From Deltaproteobacteria bacterium (GTDB lineage Bacteria > Desulfobacterota > Desulfobulbia > Desulfobulbales > Desulfurivibrionaceae), in NCBI GenBank assembly GCA_026388695.1, contig JAPLJH010000057.1:1-41476 (forward strand): a DNA stretch of 41,476 nt, in the 5' to 3' direction. The notes under the pieces were generated by a model. That model was not told where the DNA came from. It saw only the letters and a program-made list of their open reading frames with translations, and did not search any database. Positions 33,593 to 41,476 of the stretch are shown piece by piece; position 1 is the stretch's first letter, and each line of letters opens with the position of its first letter. Made by a program: the position numbers and the translations under genes.

Positions 33593-34948
33593 CTAAAAAA
33601 TAACCGTCAGGTAGAAAAAGAGCAGCGCGACAATCAGAAGATTGATTCCGAGAAAATTCCGAAAACGGATATGCCCTTCGAAATCATTAAGACAGAACTG
33701 CCAGAGGATGTAACACCCGGCGATGGAGCCGTTGAGCATAAAAAAAGCCGAGAGTATCTGCACCGGAAAATCCGGGATGGTAAAAAAGAATTTCTCCAGG
33801 AACGCCACTCCAGCCTGACGCCCAAAGGTGGGGATAAAATCTCCAACCCCTGCGGCAAAATATCCCAGCCGGTACACAAGCTCCCCGGTGAAAGCCATGG
33901 GAATCAAAATGGGCACCATGGGCGAAAACTTGCCAAACATGGGGTCCTCATTGACCCCAAACAGGCGGGCGCCAAAACGGATTATCGTCAGGCTTAAACC
34001 AAAACCGATCAACAGCAATAAGCTGAAAAGCACGGCATCCGGCCAGCCGGAGAAGGCGGCAAGCTGACCGTAAATCTCCTTTTTCCTTAAGAAACGGGCG
34101 AGCTGCGAGCCTATGAGAAATGGGACAATATACGAGCAGGTGATGTAACGGCCCTTGTTGCGAATCAGCTCCGAATAGGGATTTCGCAAGAGCAGCTGCG
34201 GTGAGTCGCGGTCACAGAAAGGCAGACAGTGACCGCAGACCAGACAATGCAGATTGTTTTGGACATTATAGGCGCCAAGATAGACCGGGCAGCCCTGCTT
34301 GCCATCAACGCCTTTTTTGCAGGCAAAGGTTTCGCAGCCACGACATTTTTCATGATCGGGCCTGAACTCGGTGATGGAAAGGGTTGCCGCTGCGCCACTG
34401 ATGCGGCCCAGGGGACAAAGATGCCTGCACCAGGCCTGCCCAGGAAAAAAAACCGCGAGCAGGGCCGCGCCAAAAACGATGGACAAAACAAAACAGGAAG
34501 TGCCGACCGGAGAATGATCAAGCCCGACAACAACCTCGGTCCAGATAATAAAAGCCAGCAGAATAACCGAGGCGTACACACCGTACTTCTGGAGAATTTT
34601 CGGCACACTCAGGGAAAGGGTTATCCCCCGGCGTTGCAGGAAAACGCCAAGCCCTGGGAATGGGCAGATCCCGCACCACATCCGTCCCACAAAAAACCAG
34701 CTCAAGACAATACTTGGCCAAATGAGGCCCCAGGAGAGAAATACCGCGACATTGCTGCGCGCATCCCTGGGGCCGAAGAGTCCGGAAATAACCACCAGGG
34801 CAAAGAGAATATCGCCGGCAGTCCGCAGATAGGCGTAGTGGTGCCGGGCTGCCAAAAACCTTCTTATTCCGGGAAAAACCCGAAACAGATCCAGCCGCTG
34901 CTCGTCTATGGAGATAAGACTCTTAAGGGCACGGGTCCACCAGGTCAC
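33593..34948 (-). CDS. NapH/NosR-like membrane polyferredoxin
   Basis: 451 residues with about nine or ten membrane segments. Two membrane-linked motifs typical of NapH/NosR/RdxA relatives are present: C92-x2-C95-P (GRMWCGICPFPG) and C174-x3-C178-P (QAWCRHLCPLG). Two ferredoxin-like clusters follow at ~202-245 (CRGCETFAC...CP and CLVCGHCLPFC). The long C-terminal membrane half (~260-451) is not typical of NapH. It probably moves electrons between the quinone pool and the periplasm or an Fe-S partner; the partner is unknown. The start is GTG 34948, 4 bp after the htrA stop, so the two genes are coupled. Confidence 0.85.
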   Translation of the reverse strand: MTWWTRALKSLISIDEQRLDLFRVFPGIRRFLAARHHYAYLRTAGDILFALVVISGLFGPRDARSNVAVFLSWGLIWPSIVLSWFFVGRMWCGICPFPGLGVFLQRRGITLSLSVPKILQKYGVYASVILLAFIIWTEVVVGLDHSPVGTSCFVLSIVFGAALLAVFFPGQAWCRHLCPLGRISGAAATLSITEFRPDHEKCRGCETFACKKGVDGKQGCPVYLGAYNVQNNLHCLVCGHCLPFCDRDSPQLLLRNPYSELIRNKGRYITCSYIVPFLIGSQLARFLRKKEIYGQLAAFSGWPDAVLFSLLLLIGFGLSLTIIRFGARLFGVNEDPMFGKFSPMVPILIPMAFTGELVYRLGYFAAGVGDFIPTFGRQAGVAFLEKFFFTIPDFPVQILSAFFMLNGSIAGCYILWQFCLNDFEGHIRFRNFLGINLLIVALLFFYLTVIF

Positions 34949-34952
34949 AAGA

Positions 34953-36074
34953 CTATCCTACCTTTTCCAGTACCACTGGCAGTTGCATCTGCCGGCCTTC
35001 CCGCTCGATGATCAAAGTAACCGTATCCCCGACTTTATATCGATCCATGGCATTGCGCAAGTCGTCGTAGGAAGAGACCTTAAGCCCATCCACTGCCAGA
35101 ATGACATCCCCAAAGACTATCTCCCCCTGAATCCTGCGGGTTCCCCGCAGTCCGGCAGCCTCGGCGGAACTGCCCGGCTGGATGTTCATGACCAGCACCC
35201 CTGTCACCCCTACCCGTCTGGCAACTTGGTCATCCGCCACGGAAATACCGAGACCGGGACGAATAAGCCGCCCATGCTGGATAATCTCTGGAATCACCCT
35301 GGCCACCACGTCCACCGGCACGGCAAAACCGATACCGGCGCTACCTCCGGACGGACTATAGATGGCAGTATTCACCCCAATAAGACGTCCAGCACTGTCT
35401 AAAAGAGGCCCGCCTGAGTTGCCGGGGTTGATGGCGGCGTCCGTCTGAATAACCCCCTGGATGATTCTGCCGGTTGCCGATTGAATTTCCCGGCCTAGGG
35501 CGCTGACGATGCCGGAGGTGAGACTCTGATCAAGACCAAAGGGATTGCCGATGGCAAAAACCTTCTGGCCCACCAGCAAATTATGGGATTCCCCCACGGG
35601 AAGCGGAGTGAGTTTTGCTGCGGGTGCCGTGATCTGCAACACCGCCAGATCTTTATCCGGAGCAACACCCACCAGGGTTGCCTGCCAAGTTGAACGGTCC
35701 GCCAGGGTCACCTCGACCCGACTGGCCGATTCGATAACATGGTAGTTGGTCACGATCCGTCCCTGCTTGTCCCAGATAAAACCGGAACCTGTACCCTTGG
35801 GAATTTCATGAATATTGAGACTGAAGATGTTCCTTCGGACTTCAATGTTGGTGATATAGACAACCGCTGGGGAGGCAGAACGAAACAGGGCGATGGTGCT
35901 TTGCTCGTCGGCCGCGAGATCTCCCCGCGCCGCTACCGGGATGGGGGCGACTGTAGGCGCAGGGACCGGTCGCTGGTAAACGAAAAAAAACCACCAACCA
36001 AGAAGGATAAAAAGCAAGAGGACTGCGAAGGAAACGCGTTTCTGCCTTGGGGCACTTGCAGGGGAAATATTCAT
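34953..36074 (-). CDS. Membrane-anchored HtrA/DegS-like serine protease
   Basis: 373 residues. One N-terminal membrane anchor (~14-33), a Pro-rich linker, a trypsin-like domain with the triad H112 (TNYHVI), D142 (PDKDLAVL) and S220 (GNSGGPL), and one PDZ domain (~275-370). One anchor plus one PDZ is the DegS arrangement, suggesting a regulatory or quality-control protease facing the periplasm. ATG 36074 was taken as start with a weak AGG upstream. It is followed 4 bp later by the polyferredoxin gene, an unusual partner. No rseA/rpoE-like genes are near. Confidence 0.93.
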   Translation of the reverse strand: MNISPASAPRQKRVSFAVLLLFILLGWWFFFVYQRPVPAPTVAPIPVAARGDLAADEQSTIALFRSASPAVVYITNIEVRRNIFSLNIHEIPKGTGSGFIWDKQGRIVTNYHVIESASRVEVTLADRSTWQATLVGVAPDKDLAVLQITAPAAKLTPLPVGESHNLLVGQKVFAIGNPFGLDQSLTSGIVSALGREIQSATGRIIQGVIQTDAAINPGNSGGPLLDSAGRLIGVNTAIYSPSGGSAGIGFAVPVDVVARVIPEIIQHGRLIRPGLGISVADDQVARRVGVTGVLVMNIQPGSSAEAAGLRGTRRIQGEIVFGDVILAVDGLKVSSYDDLRNAMDRYKVGDTVTLIIEREGRQMQLPVVLEKVG

Positions 36075-36331
36075 CCCTTGGCCTAAAGACTCAGCAACTT
36101 TTTAGTGAAGGGCATAATCGTGCGCACACGGTGTATAGCCGTTACAAGCACCATTGCGTTGTGGCCGATGCGTTGTGTCGTGATCGCAATATTCATGCTC
36201 TCAACCCGTTTGTACGCCGAACATCAAGAGGATACAGCAAAAATATAGCTTCTTTCAGCAAAAACCGCCAACCATAAAGGGCCGGTATCCGGCGCATCCC
36301 ATACAGCTTGGGGAAAAGCCTGTCTTTTTCA
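36075..36331. other. Intergenic region upstream of htrA
   Basis: 257 bp without a supported gene. It must carry the htrA promoter. The plus strand at ~36118-36190 translates as AHTVYSRYKHHCVV, faintly like the beginning of IS200-type transposases, then degenerates. A small GCCGG-TAT-CCGGC hairpin at 36284-36296 may end the minus-strand gene at 36332. Confidence 0.35.
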
Positions 36332-36610
36332 TCACAGCCAGCCCTGCAAGGCCTCGACAATCTTTTGCGCCTGATCGGGGCTTGAAATATTGAATTTGGA
36401 CTGCTGGCTGTATTCCCCGTTCACCTTGCGGTAACGACGGATAGAGTACTTGTCCGGGCTGTATTCATTCTTCTTGGGGTCCCACTGCTGAAAACGAAAG
36501 AGAATGGTAGCCCAAGCGCCCTTGGACAGGATAACCTTTTCGATTTCCTTGACGACCACGACCCCGTCTTCCTCATAATTGATTGTTACCTCGTCAACGG
36601 TTGCCGCCAT
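36332..36610 (-). CDS. Small conserved-looking protein, possibly PC4/YdbC-like
   Basis: 92 residues, ATG 36610 with AAGGAG 6 bases upstream, so well supported as a gene. The sequence is beta-rich (VTINYEEDGVVVVKEIEKVI, then ATILFRFQQWD) and continues YSIRRYRKVNGEYSQQSKFN, ISSPDQAQKIVEALQGW. The strand order and the final helix resemble PC4-like single-stranded DNA/RNA-binding proteins of bacteria. This is a fold-level impression only; the basic residues in RRYRK would suit nucleic-acid binding. Monocistronic, downstream of the initiator tRNA terminator. Confidence 0.75.
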   Translation of the reverse strand: MAATVDEVTINYEEDGVVVVKEIEKVILSKGAWATILFRFQQWDPKKNEYSPDKYSIRRYRKVNGEYSQQSKFNISSPDQAQKIVEALQGWL

Positions 36611-36690
36611 ATTCTCTCCTTATTGCCGATCAGCCAAACAGTCTGCGGAAAACAGCATCCAGCCTACACTTCCACCAAGGACGCTGCACC

Positions 36691-36724
36691 AAAAAAAAGG
36701 ACTCGGCAGTACGCCAAGTCCTTA
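36691..36724 (-). terminator. Rho-independent terminator of tRNA-fMet
   Basis: AAGGACT...AGTCCTT stem with an inner GGC/GCC extension, then eight T on the minus strand, ~10 bp after the tRNA 3' end. Confidence 0.9.
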
Positions 36725-36733
36725 AAATTTACA

Positions 36734-36810
<77 letters not shown>

Positions 36811-36863
36811 TCAGTGGCGACATAATACTCGCTACAGGGAGAATGTCAAGGAAAATAAAGGGA

Positions 36864-37223
36864 TTAATGGGTGGTGTATCCTTGAACCAGCACCTTGCCG
36901 TCATTTTCCCGTATAATCCGGTAGTTAAAACGACAGGTTCGGGATTTCACTTCCAAAAGACAGGTTTCAATCAGCAGCAGATCATCATAGCGGGCCGAGG
37001 CCTTATACCGCACCTGGCATTCCACCACCGGCATAATAAACCCTTGCCCTTCGATCTCTTTATAGGAGAGAGCCCGCTCCCGCATGAACTCGGTGCGGGC
37101 GGCCTCAAAGTAGCGCAGATAATTAGCATAGTAGACGACTCCACCCGAATCGGTATCGCCGTAAATCACCCGACAGCGATGCCGATGCAGCGGTTCGTGG
37201 ATCTCAAGGGATTTTTCCGCCAT
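36864..37223 (-). CDS. ybgC: YbgC-family acyl-CoA thioesterase
   Basis: 119 residues, hot-dog fold. The catalytic-site motif YGDTDSGGVVYYANYLRYFEAARTE is kept in full (Asp in DTDSGG). The C-terminus ends at VQGYTTH, roughly 10-15 residues shorter than most YbgC proteins, so the last strand or tail is missing. The start ATG 37223 overlaps the upstream stop (TGATG); GTG 37226 is an alternative. It is last in hom-apgM-ybgC. ybgC often precedes tolQ in other bacteria; here tolQ is nearby but divergent and separated by two genes. Confidence 0.9.
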   Translation of the reverse strand: MAEKSLEIHEPLHRHRCRVIYGDTDSGGVVYYANYLRYFEAARTEFMRERALSYKEIEGQGFIMPVVECQVRYKASARYDDLLLIETCLLEVKSRTCRFNYRIIRENDGKVLVQGYTTH

Positions 37224-38446
37224 CACGCCCGCCCGAGAACCCGCTCAAAAAACTGCCGTCCATCCGTCAGCAGCTTCCCCACCATGGCAGCGCCTTGCTC
37301 ATCATAGGGCAACCCGCTTCCCGCGTGGACCGCTCGAGAAGCATAAATAGCTACCGGCACTGGGTCGACGCTGTGTGTCCTGAGGGCAAGCGGGGTAAAA
37401 TGATCCATGGCCACAGCCAAGCGGAAATCCTGCCCGCTTGCCAAAAGCGCTTCAAAAATCGGCTTGACGATCTTGCCGTCAAAATCCTCAATGGCCTGAA
37501 GTTTGTCCTTAAGACTGCCCTGATGCCCTGCCTCGTCCGGGGCTTCCACATGCACGAAAACCAGATCCTTTGTTTTCAGGGCCTCAATAGCGGCGGCTGC
37601 CTTGCCAGCATAGTTGGTGTCCAGATAGCCCGTAGCCCCGTTCACCTCAATGATTTCCAGTCCAGCATACACACCAATGCCCTTGAGCAGATCAACCGCC
37701 GAAATCAAGGCCCCCTCGACGCCAAACTGCTCCCGGATGGTCGGCATGGACGGAGCCTTACCCTCCCCCCAGAGCCAGATGGCATTGGCGGGATTGTGCT
37801 GCTGTGCCTGGCGCTCACGATTAACCGGATGGTCAGCCAGATAGGCCACGGCCTTGGCTAAGGCCTCTCGCAGGTGGGGGATGCTGGTATACCGCTGCCA
37901 GAACTCCGTTACCTCTTGCCCGGTGTAATCATGGGGCGGCACGGTGACCAGCGACCCGACCTCGCCAGAGTGCACGAGAAGATGGCGGTAGCTTACCCCT
38001 GGGTAAAACCGCAGACGATCAGTGCCAGCAACCACTTCGAGACCTTCAATGAGGATTCGCGCCTCATTGCTGGAGATATGGCCGCTGCTGTAATCCTCCA
38101 TGAATACCCGGTCTCCTTCGAAACGCAGAGTAACCAGGTTGCAGCGAAAGGCAATCTCGTCGTCAGCCAGAGCAACGCCAAGACTGGCAGCCTCCAAGGG
38201 AGCGCGGCCGCTGTAGCACTCATGCGGGAGATACCCGAGCAGGGAAAGGTTAGCGACATCGCTGCCAGGCGGGTACCCTTCTGGCACGGTGCGCACCAGA
38301 CAGAGCTCTCCTTCACTGGCAATCCTGTCCATGGCCGGGGTTTTGGCAAAAGCCAAAGGGGTTTTGCCGCCCAATTCGGCAATGGGCAGATCCCCCATGC
38401 CGTCACCGACCAGGATGATATATTTCATGCCGTTACTATTCTGCAT
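37223..38446 (-). CDS. ApgM-family phosphotransferase, probable homoserine kinase
   Basis: 407 residues of the archaeal-type, cofactor-independent phosphoglycerate mutase family (alkaline phosphatase superfamily). D15 in VGDGMGD, S62 in PPGSDVANLSLLGY, HVEAPDEAGHQG and AMDHFTPLALRTHSVDPVP supply the metal and catalytic residues. In bacteria this branch is often found next to threonine genes and has been proposed to act as homoserine kinase in genomes lacking thrB; the start here overlaps the hom stop by 11 bp, which favours that role. Start ATG 38446 was kept; ATG 38428 (MKYIILVGD) is also possible. Substrate assignment is an inference from context. Confidence 0.88.
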   Translation of the reverse strand: MQNSNGMKYIILVGDGMGDLPIAELGGKTPLAFAKTPAMDRIASEGELCLVRTVPEGYPPGSDVANLSLLGYLPHECYSGRAPLEAASLGVALADDEIAFRCNLVTLRFEGDRVFMEDYSSGHISSNEARILIEGLEVVAGTDRLRFYPGVSYRHLLVHSGEVGSLVTVPPHDYTGQEVTEFWQRYTSIPHLREALAKAVAYLADHPVNRERQAQQHNPANAIWLWGEGKAPSMPTIREQFGVEGALISAVDLLKGIGVYAGLEIIEVNGATGYLDTNYAGKAAAAIEALKTKDLVFVHVEAPDEAGHQGSLKDKLQAIEDFDGKIVKPIFEALLASGQDFRLAVAMDHFTPLALRTHSVDPVPVAIYASRAVHAGSGLPYDEQGAAMVGKLLTDGRQFFERVLGRA

Positions 38447-39746
38447 GGGCCTTCATGATCCGAATCTTCACCGTCTTGTCGGTGCAGATATCCAGGGCGT
38501 CAATCTCGGCAAGGGCCTTGCGTACCGAGGCTTCCTCCGCCTCGTAGGTCATCATGACCACGGGCACGGTGCCCTTTTTCTGCCTGCCCTTCTGAAGAAC
38601 CGATTCGATGCTGATATTGTGCCGCGCCAGAATCCCGGCGATGGTGGAAAGAACGCCCGGCTTGTCCATGGCGGTCATCCTGAAATAATAACAGCCGCGC
38701 AGACTCTCCATGGGAGTGATGCCCCGAGGCTTGATCTCCTCCGGCAGGTAAGCAAGGCACGGCACCCGGTTGATGCTGTTACAGAGGATGTTCCGGGCGA
38801 TATCAACCACGTCTGCGGCAACCGCGCTACCGGTGGGCATTTTACCCGCGCCCTGACCATACAACAGGATATCCTCCACCATATCGCCGGTGAACTGGAT
38901 GCCGTTATAGGCGCCGCCGATGTTTGCCAGCATATCTTTTTCCGGAACCATGGTCGGATGCACCCTGGCCTCCACGGTATCGCCATGATTGCGGCTGATG
39001 GCCAGAAGCTTGATGCGGTAGCCGAACTCCCGGGCAAAATCAATGTCAATGGGCTCAATCTGGGAAATGCCTTCGATACTGACATCGCTCAGGCTCACCT
39101 GCATGCCGTAAGCCATGGTCATCAAAATCACCAACTTGTGCGCCGTATCAATGCCCTCGACATCATAGGTGGGGTCGGCCTCGGCATACCCTTTTGCCTG
39201 GGCCTCCTTCAGCACCTCGGCAAAGGCCATGCCCTCATCGGTCATCTTGTTGAGGATATAGTTGGCCGTCCCGTTCATGATGCCCATGATCGAGAGGATC
39301 TTGTTGGCCACCAGCCCCTCTTTCAGGGCCTTGATCACCGGAATACCGCCGCCGACACTGGCCTCGAAGCCGACTTCAACATTTTTTCTGGCCGCAGCTT
39401 CAAAAATTTCCATGCCATGCTGGGAGATCAGGGCCTTGTTGGCGGTCACCACATGCTTGCCATGCTCTATGGCCCTAAGGATAAAGGTTTTCGCCGGCTC
39501 AATGCCGCCGATGAGTTCGACCACGATGTCGATCTCCGGATCCTTAAAAATAAGATCCGCATCCCGGACAAGCTCCACATCCGTAAATTGCGGAGGCAAC
39601 GCTTCAATGCGGATATCCGCAACCCGGCACAACCGGATGGTTGCCCCAGTTTTCCGACGCAACCGCTCTGCCTGGAGCAAAAGAACTTCTGCCAAACCAC
39701 TGCCAACGGTGCCAAAGCCCAGCAAGCCAACCTTGATTTCTCTCAT
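38436..39746 (-). CDS. hom: Homoserine dehydrogenase with ACT domain
   Basis: 436 residues. NAD(P)-binding GLLGFGTVGSG begins at residue ~8; the catalytic domain contains GTANYILNKM and EADPTYDVEGIDTAHKL with the conserved acidic and Lys residues. A C-terminal ACT domain (~355-430, YYFRMTAMDKPGVLSTIAGI) suggests threonine feedback control. ATG 39746 was chosen because AGGAAGG sits just upstream and the protein then starts MREIKVGLLG; 41 further codons upstream are leader sequence. A strong promoter lies 95 bp upstream. First gene of hom-apgM-ybgC. Confidence 0.96.
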   Translation of the reverse strand: MREIKVGLLGFGTVGSGLAEVLLLQAERLRRKTGATIRLCRVADIRIEALPPQFTDVELVRDADLIFKDPEIDIVVELIGGIEPAKTFILRAIEHGKHVVTANKALISQHGMEIFEAAARKNVEVGFEASVGGGIPVIKALKEGLVANKILSIMGIMNGTANYILNKMTDEGMAFAEVLKEAQAKGYAEADPTYDVEGIDTAHKLVILMTMAYGMQVSLSDVSIEGISQIEPIDIDFAREFGYRIKLLAISRNHGDTVEARVHPTMVPEKDMLANIGGAYNGIQFTGDMVEDILLYGQGAGKMPTGSAVAADVVDIARNILCNSINRVPCLAYLPEEIKPRGITPMESLRGCYYFRMTAMDKPGVLSTIAGILARHNISIESVLQKGRQKKGTVPVVMMTYEAEEASVRKALAEIDALDICTDKTVKIRIMKAHAE

Positions 39747-39840
39747 GGGACCTTCCTGCAAATGTGTCCAGAAACGAAACGAGATGCTGCAAAAGCTGGC
39801 AACACAGCCAGCCACCGTTCCGACGATACTCAACCGGAAT

Positions 39841-39869
39841 TTAATACCTTTTTTGTCCAATGATGTCAA
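39841..39869 (-). promoter_or_regulatory. Sigma-70 promoter of hom
   Basis: On the minus strand TTGACA (39869-39864), a 17-bp spacer and TATTAA (39846-39841), giving a leader of about 90 nt before the hom start. Confidence 0.65.
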
Positions 39870-39945
39870 AAATATTCATGCTGGACCTCTTGAAGTATTT
39901 CACTGATATTTTTTTGAAAAACCTCGCTATCATTAATGACTCCCA

Positions 39946-39974
39946 TTGACAAGATTCACAAAAAAAATTACAAG
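39946..39974 (+). promoter_or_regulatory. Candidate promoter of the tol operon
   Basis: TTGACA (39946-39951), 17-bp spacer, TACAAG (39969-39974). The -35 is consensus and the -10 weak; the implied leader is ~150 nt. Confidence 0.4.
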
Positions 39975-40132
39975 TAGCGGGAATATTCAGGGGCGCTGTT
40001 CACCGGAATGTCACCGCATCACTTCCCCCTTTCTCGATACGGATCAGCCCCAGCTGCGTCATCGATGTGTATTCTTGTGTGGGTTTTGCGTTTCAGGCCT
40101 CATTCAAATCAACCTAAAGAGGACGACTGCAA

Positions 40133-40837
40133 GTGGGAGAGCTTAATATTATTTCAATGTTTTTGGGCGCCGGACTCACGGTCAAATTTGTCATGACCAT
40201 GTTGCTGGGCTTCTCTGTGTACTCATGGTTCATTGTTTTTCAGAAATTTTCCCTGTTCAAGAAGGCAGGCGAAGAAAGTGAAGAATTTCTTGAGACCTTC
40301 TGGCAGAGCAAAAATCTCTCCGAGGCCGTTAGGTTTGCCAACAACCTGACCCTCTGCCCCGAGGCAAATATCTTCAGAACCGGCTACCATGAGTTGCAGA
40401 AACTCGGCAAAACTACCGCCACCTCCCGCGGCGCAGCCGATGAGACCTTGGAAACACGGCTTGCCGGCATGGAACCCCTAAAAAGGGCCTTGCGCAAAGC
40501 GGAAAACCTCGAGTCCTCCCGGCTTTCCAAGTCCCTCTCCTTCCTGGCCACCACCGGCAGTACGGCGCCATTTATCGGCCTTTTCGGTACGGTTTGGGGC
40601 ATCATGACCTCTTTCCATGAAATCGGCATGCGCGGTTCCGCCTCCCTGGCCGTCGTGGCTCCCGGTGTCTCCGAGGCCTTGGTCGTAACAGCGGCTGGCC
40701 TTGCCGTGGCGATCCCCGCCGTGGTTTTCTACAATTATTATTCCAACCAGATGGCGGAGATCGAAAGTAGGATGCACAGCTTTTCCGTCGACTTTCTGAA
40801 CCTCGTGGAACGGGACTTCATTTCCCGTCAGGGCTAA
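40133..40837 (+). CDS. tolQ: Tol-Pal system protein TolQ (MotA/TolQ/ExbB channel)
   Basis: 234 residues, three membrane segments (~13-35, ~145-165, ~178-202). The conserved second and third segments are readable: TTGSTAPFIGLFGTVWGIM and GVSEALVVTAAGLAVAIPAV. TolQ with TolR forms the proton-driven motor that energises TolA to keep the outer membrane attached. The start is GTG 40133 with GAGGA upstream. tolR follows 22 bp later. ExbB is the alternative name, but the downstream TolR/TolA-like genes favour Tol. Confidence 0.9.
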   Translation: MGELNIISMFLGAGLTVKFVMTMLLGFSVYSWFIVFQKFSLFKKAGEESEEFLETFWQSKNLSEAVRFANNLTLCPEANIFRTGYHELQKLGKTTATSRGAADETLETRLAGMEPLKRALRKAENLESSRLSKSLSFLATTGSTAPFIGLFGTVWGIMTSFHEIGMRGSASLAVVAPGVSEALVVTAAGLAVAIPAVVFYNYYSNQMAEIESRMHSFSVDFLNLVERDFISRQG

Positions 40838-40859
40838 CACACACTCACAGGAATTCGCC

Positions 40860-41288
40860 ATGGGTCCGGTCGAAGACGGCAGCTGCAAAAAACGACTTGT
40901 TTCGGATATCAACGTCACCCCTTTAGTGGACGTCATGTTGGTGCTGCTGATCATTTTCATGATCACCGCCCCCATGATGACCCAAGGCGTTGATATTAAT
41001 CTGCCGGAAACAACCGCCAAGCCCCTGCAACAGGAAAAAACTCCCATCATTGTAACGATCACGAAAAAGGGGGAGTTCTTACTCAACAATACCAAAGGCA
41101 GCCAAGCGGCAATCAAAGAATCACTGGCCGCCCTTGCCAAAAAAGGCACAAATGATGCGGTTTTGCTCAGGGCCGACAAAGAAGTACCATACGGGGTGGT
41201 GGTTTCCCTCATGTCCGATATCAAGGCCGTTGGCTTTGATAAACTTGGCATGATAACCCAGCCCGAAATCGACAAACCAAAAAGATAA
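40860..41288 (+). CDS. tolR: Tol-Pal system protein TolR (ExbD/TolR)
   Basis: 142 residues. A short cytoplasmic N-terminus is followed by the single membrane segment with the essential aspartate in NVTPLVDVMLVLLIIFM (D23-D25 area), then a periplasmic domain ending RADKEVPYGVVVSLMSDIKA, all typical. ATG 40860 has AGGAA upstream. It works as the stator partner of TolQ. Confidence 0.93.
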   Translation: MGPVEDGSCKKRLVSDINVTPLVDVMLVLLIIFMITAPMMTQGVDINLPETTAKPLQQEKTPIIVTITKKGEFLLNNTKGSQAAIKESLAALAKKGTNDAVLLRADKEVPYGVVVSLMSDIKAVGFDKLGMITQPEIDKPKR

Positions 41289-41298
41289 CATACACACC

Positions 41299-41476
41299 GT
41301 GCCTTTCCGTCCACCTAAATCCGAACTGCCCGATGAACAATGGCAAAAACCATTATTTTTGACCATTACCGTGCATGTTTGTTTTTTGCTCTTTGGCTTT
41401 TTCGCCCCAAATTTTCTGCACTTCCAACAGAAAATTCCGGAGGTGTACACGGTCAATCTTTTTTCCGTTGAGGATC
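41299..41476 (+). CDS. TolA/TonB-like energy transducer, N-terminal fragment
   Basis: The open frame from GTG 41299 continues past the window end (59 codons visible). It reads a short polar N-terminus, one membrane segment (LTITVHVCFLLFGFFAP) and the start of a periplasmic stretch ending YTVNLFSVED, the layout of TolA or TonB. It begins 10 bp after tolR. The start codon is not certain because no clear ribosome site is present. Confidence 0.7.
   Translation, partial: MPFRPPKSELPDEQWQKPLFLTITVHVCFLLFGFFAPNFLHFQQKIPEVYTVNLFSVED

Larger units (their letters stand above)
39747..40132. other. Divergent intergenic region between hom and tolQ
   Basis: 386 bp with no supportable gene. It contains a strong minus-strand promoter for hom, a candidate plus-strand promoter for tolQ, and a GCTGGC-TGTGTT-GCCAGC hairpin in the hom leader (39803-39820 area). 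The stretch from 39975 to 40130 forms a long tolQ leader in which I see no clear riboswitch or leader peptide. Confidence 0.6.

Noticed and set aside
38289-39863. 524-codon open frame on the plus strand
   Set aside because: Antisense of hom and the apgM-family start; both real genes have clear motifs and promoter.

Overview
The window looks like chromosomal DNA from a strictly anaerobic sulfur-metabolising deltaproteobacterium, most likely of the Desulfobulbales (Desulfobulbus/Desulfocapsa/Desulfurivibrio relatives). This rests on gene content only: a nickel CO dehydrogenase with folate C1 enzymes of the Wood-Ljungdahl pathway, NifU/NifS, a PsrA/PhsA-like molybdoenzyme, a membrane multiheme cytochrome and several cysteine-rich redox proteins. 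No 16S gene or other taxonomic marker is present. About 36 protein genes (two partial) and one tRNA are supported; no CRISPR array, prophage or intact insertion sequence was seen.

Positions 1-14000 (all minus strand) are mostly C1 and Fe-S metabolism plus housekeeping. folD-cooS-metF form one apparent operon; metF runs off the left edge with an unusual C-terminal extension. A GspE/PilB-type ATPase with a fused cyclic-nucleotide-binding domain sits between folD and fhs. nifU-nifS-thyX-fhs form a second tightly packed set ending in a clear terminator, and uvrC lies upstream of it.

Positions 14000-29400 are the accessory, redox-centred part. They hold an unknown membrane protein, a hybrid PAS sensor kinase bracketed by two copies of a ~100-bp direct repeat (the 3' end of a ferredoxin gene plus its terminator), and a torD-molybdoenzyme-ferredoxin operon with no NrfD-type membrane subunit. 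Across a 277-bp divergent region carrying a 49-bp palindrome lies a RegB/RegA (PrrBA/ActSR) two-component system, followed by nosL, two small paralogous membrane proteins, an FtsH with a Cys/His-rich tail, an ImcH-like six-heme inner-membrane cytochrome and a MerR regulator with a seven-cysteine tail of two-CW type. The centre of the palindrome reads GCGGC-N5-GTCGC, which closely resembles the known RegA/RegR box, so the simplest model is a redox-sensing RegBA circuit controlling itself and the divergent molybdoenzyme.

Positions 29400-41476 are more ordinary: pepA with an HDOD signalling protein, a DUF21/CBS membrane protein, a DegS-like protease with a membrane polyferredoxin, a small PC4-like protein, initiator tRNA-Met, a threonine/thioesterase operon (hom, an ApgM-family gene that is probably the homoserine kinase, ybgC) and the start of the tol operon (tolQ, tolR, partial tolA/tonB-like gene). 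All functional calls are from sequence motifs read by eye; no database search was run.
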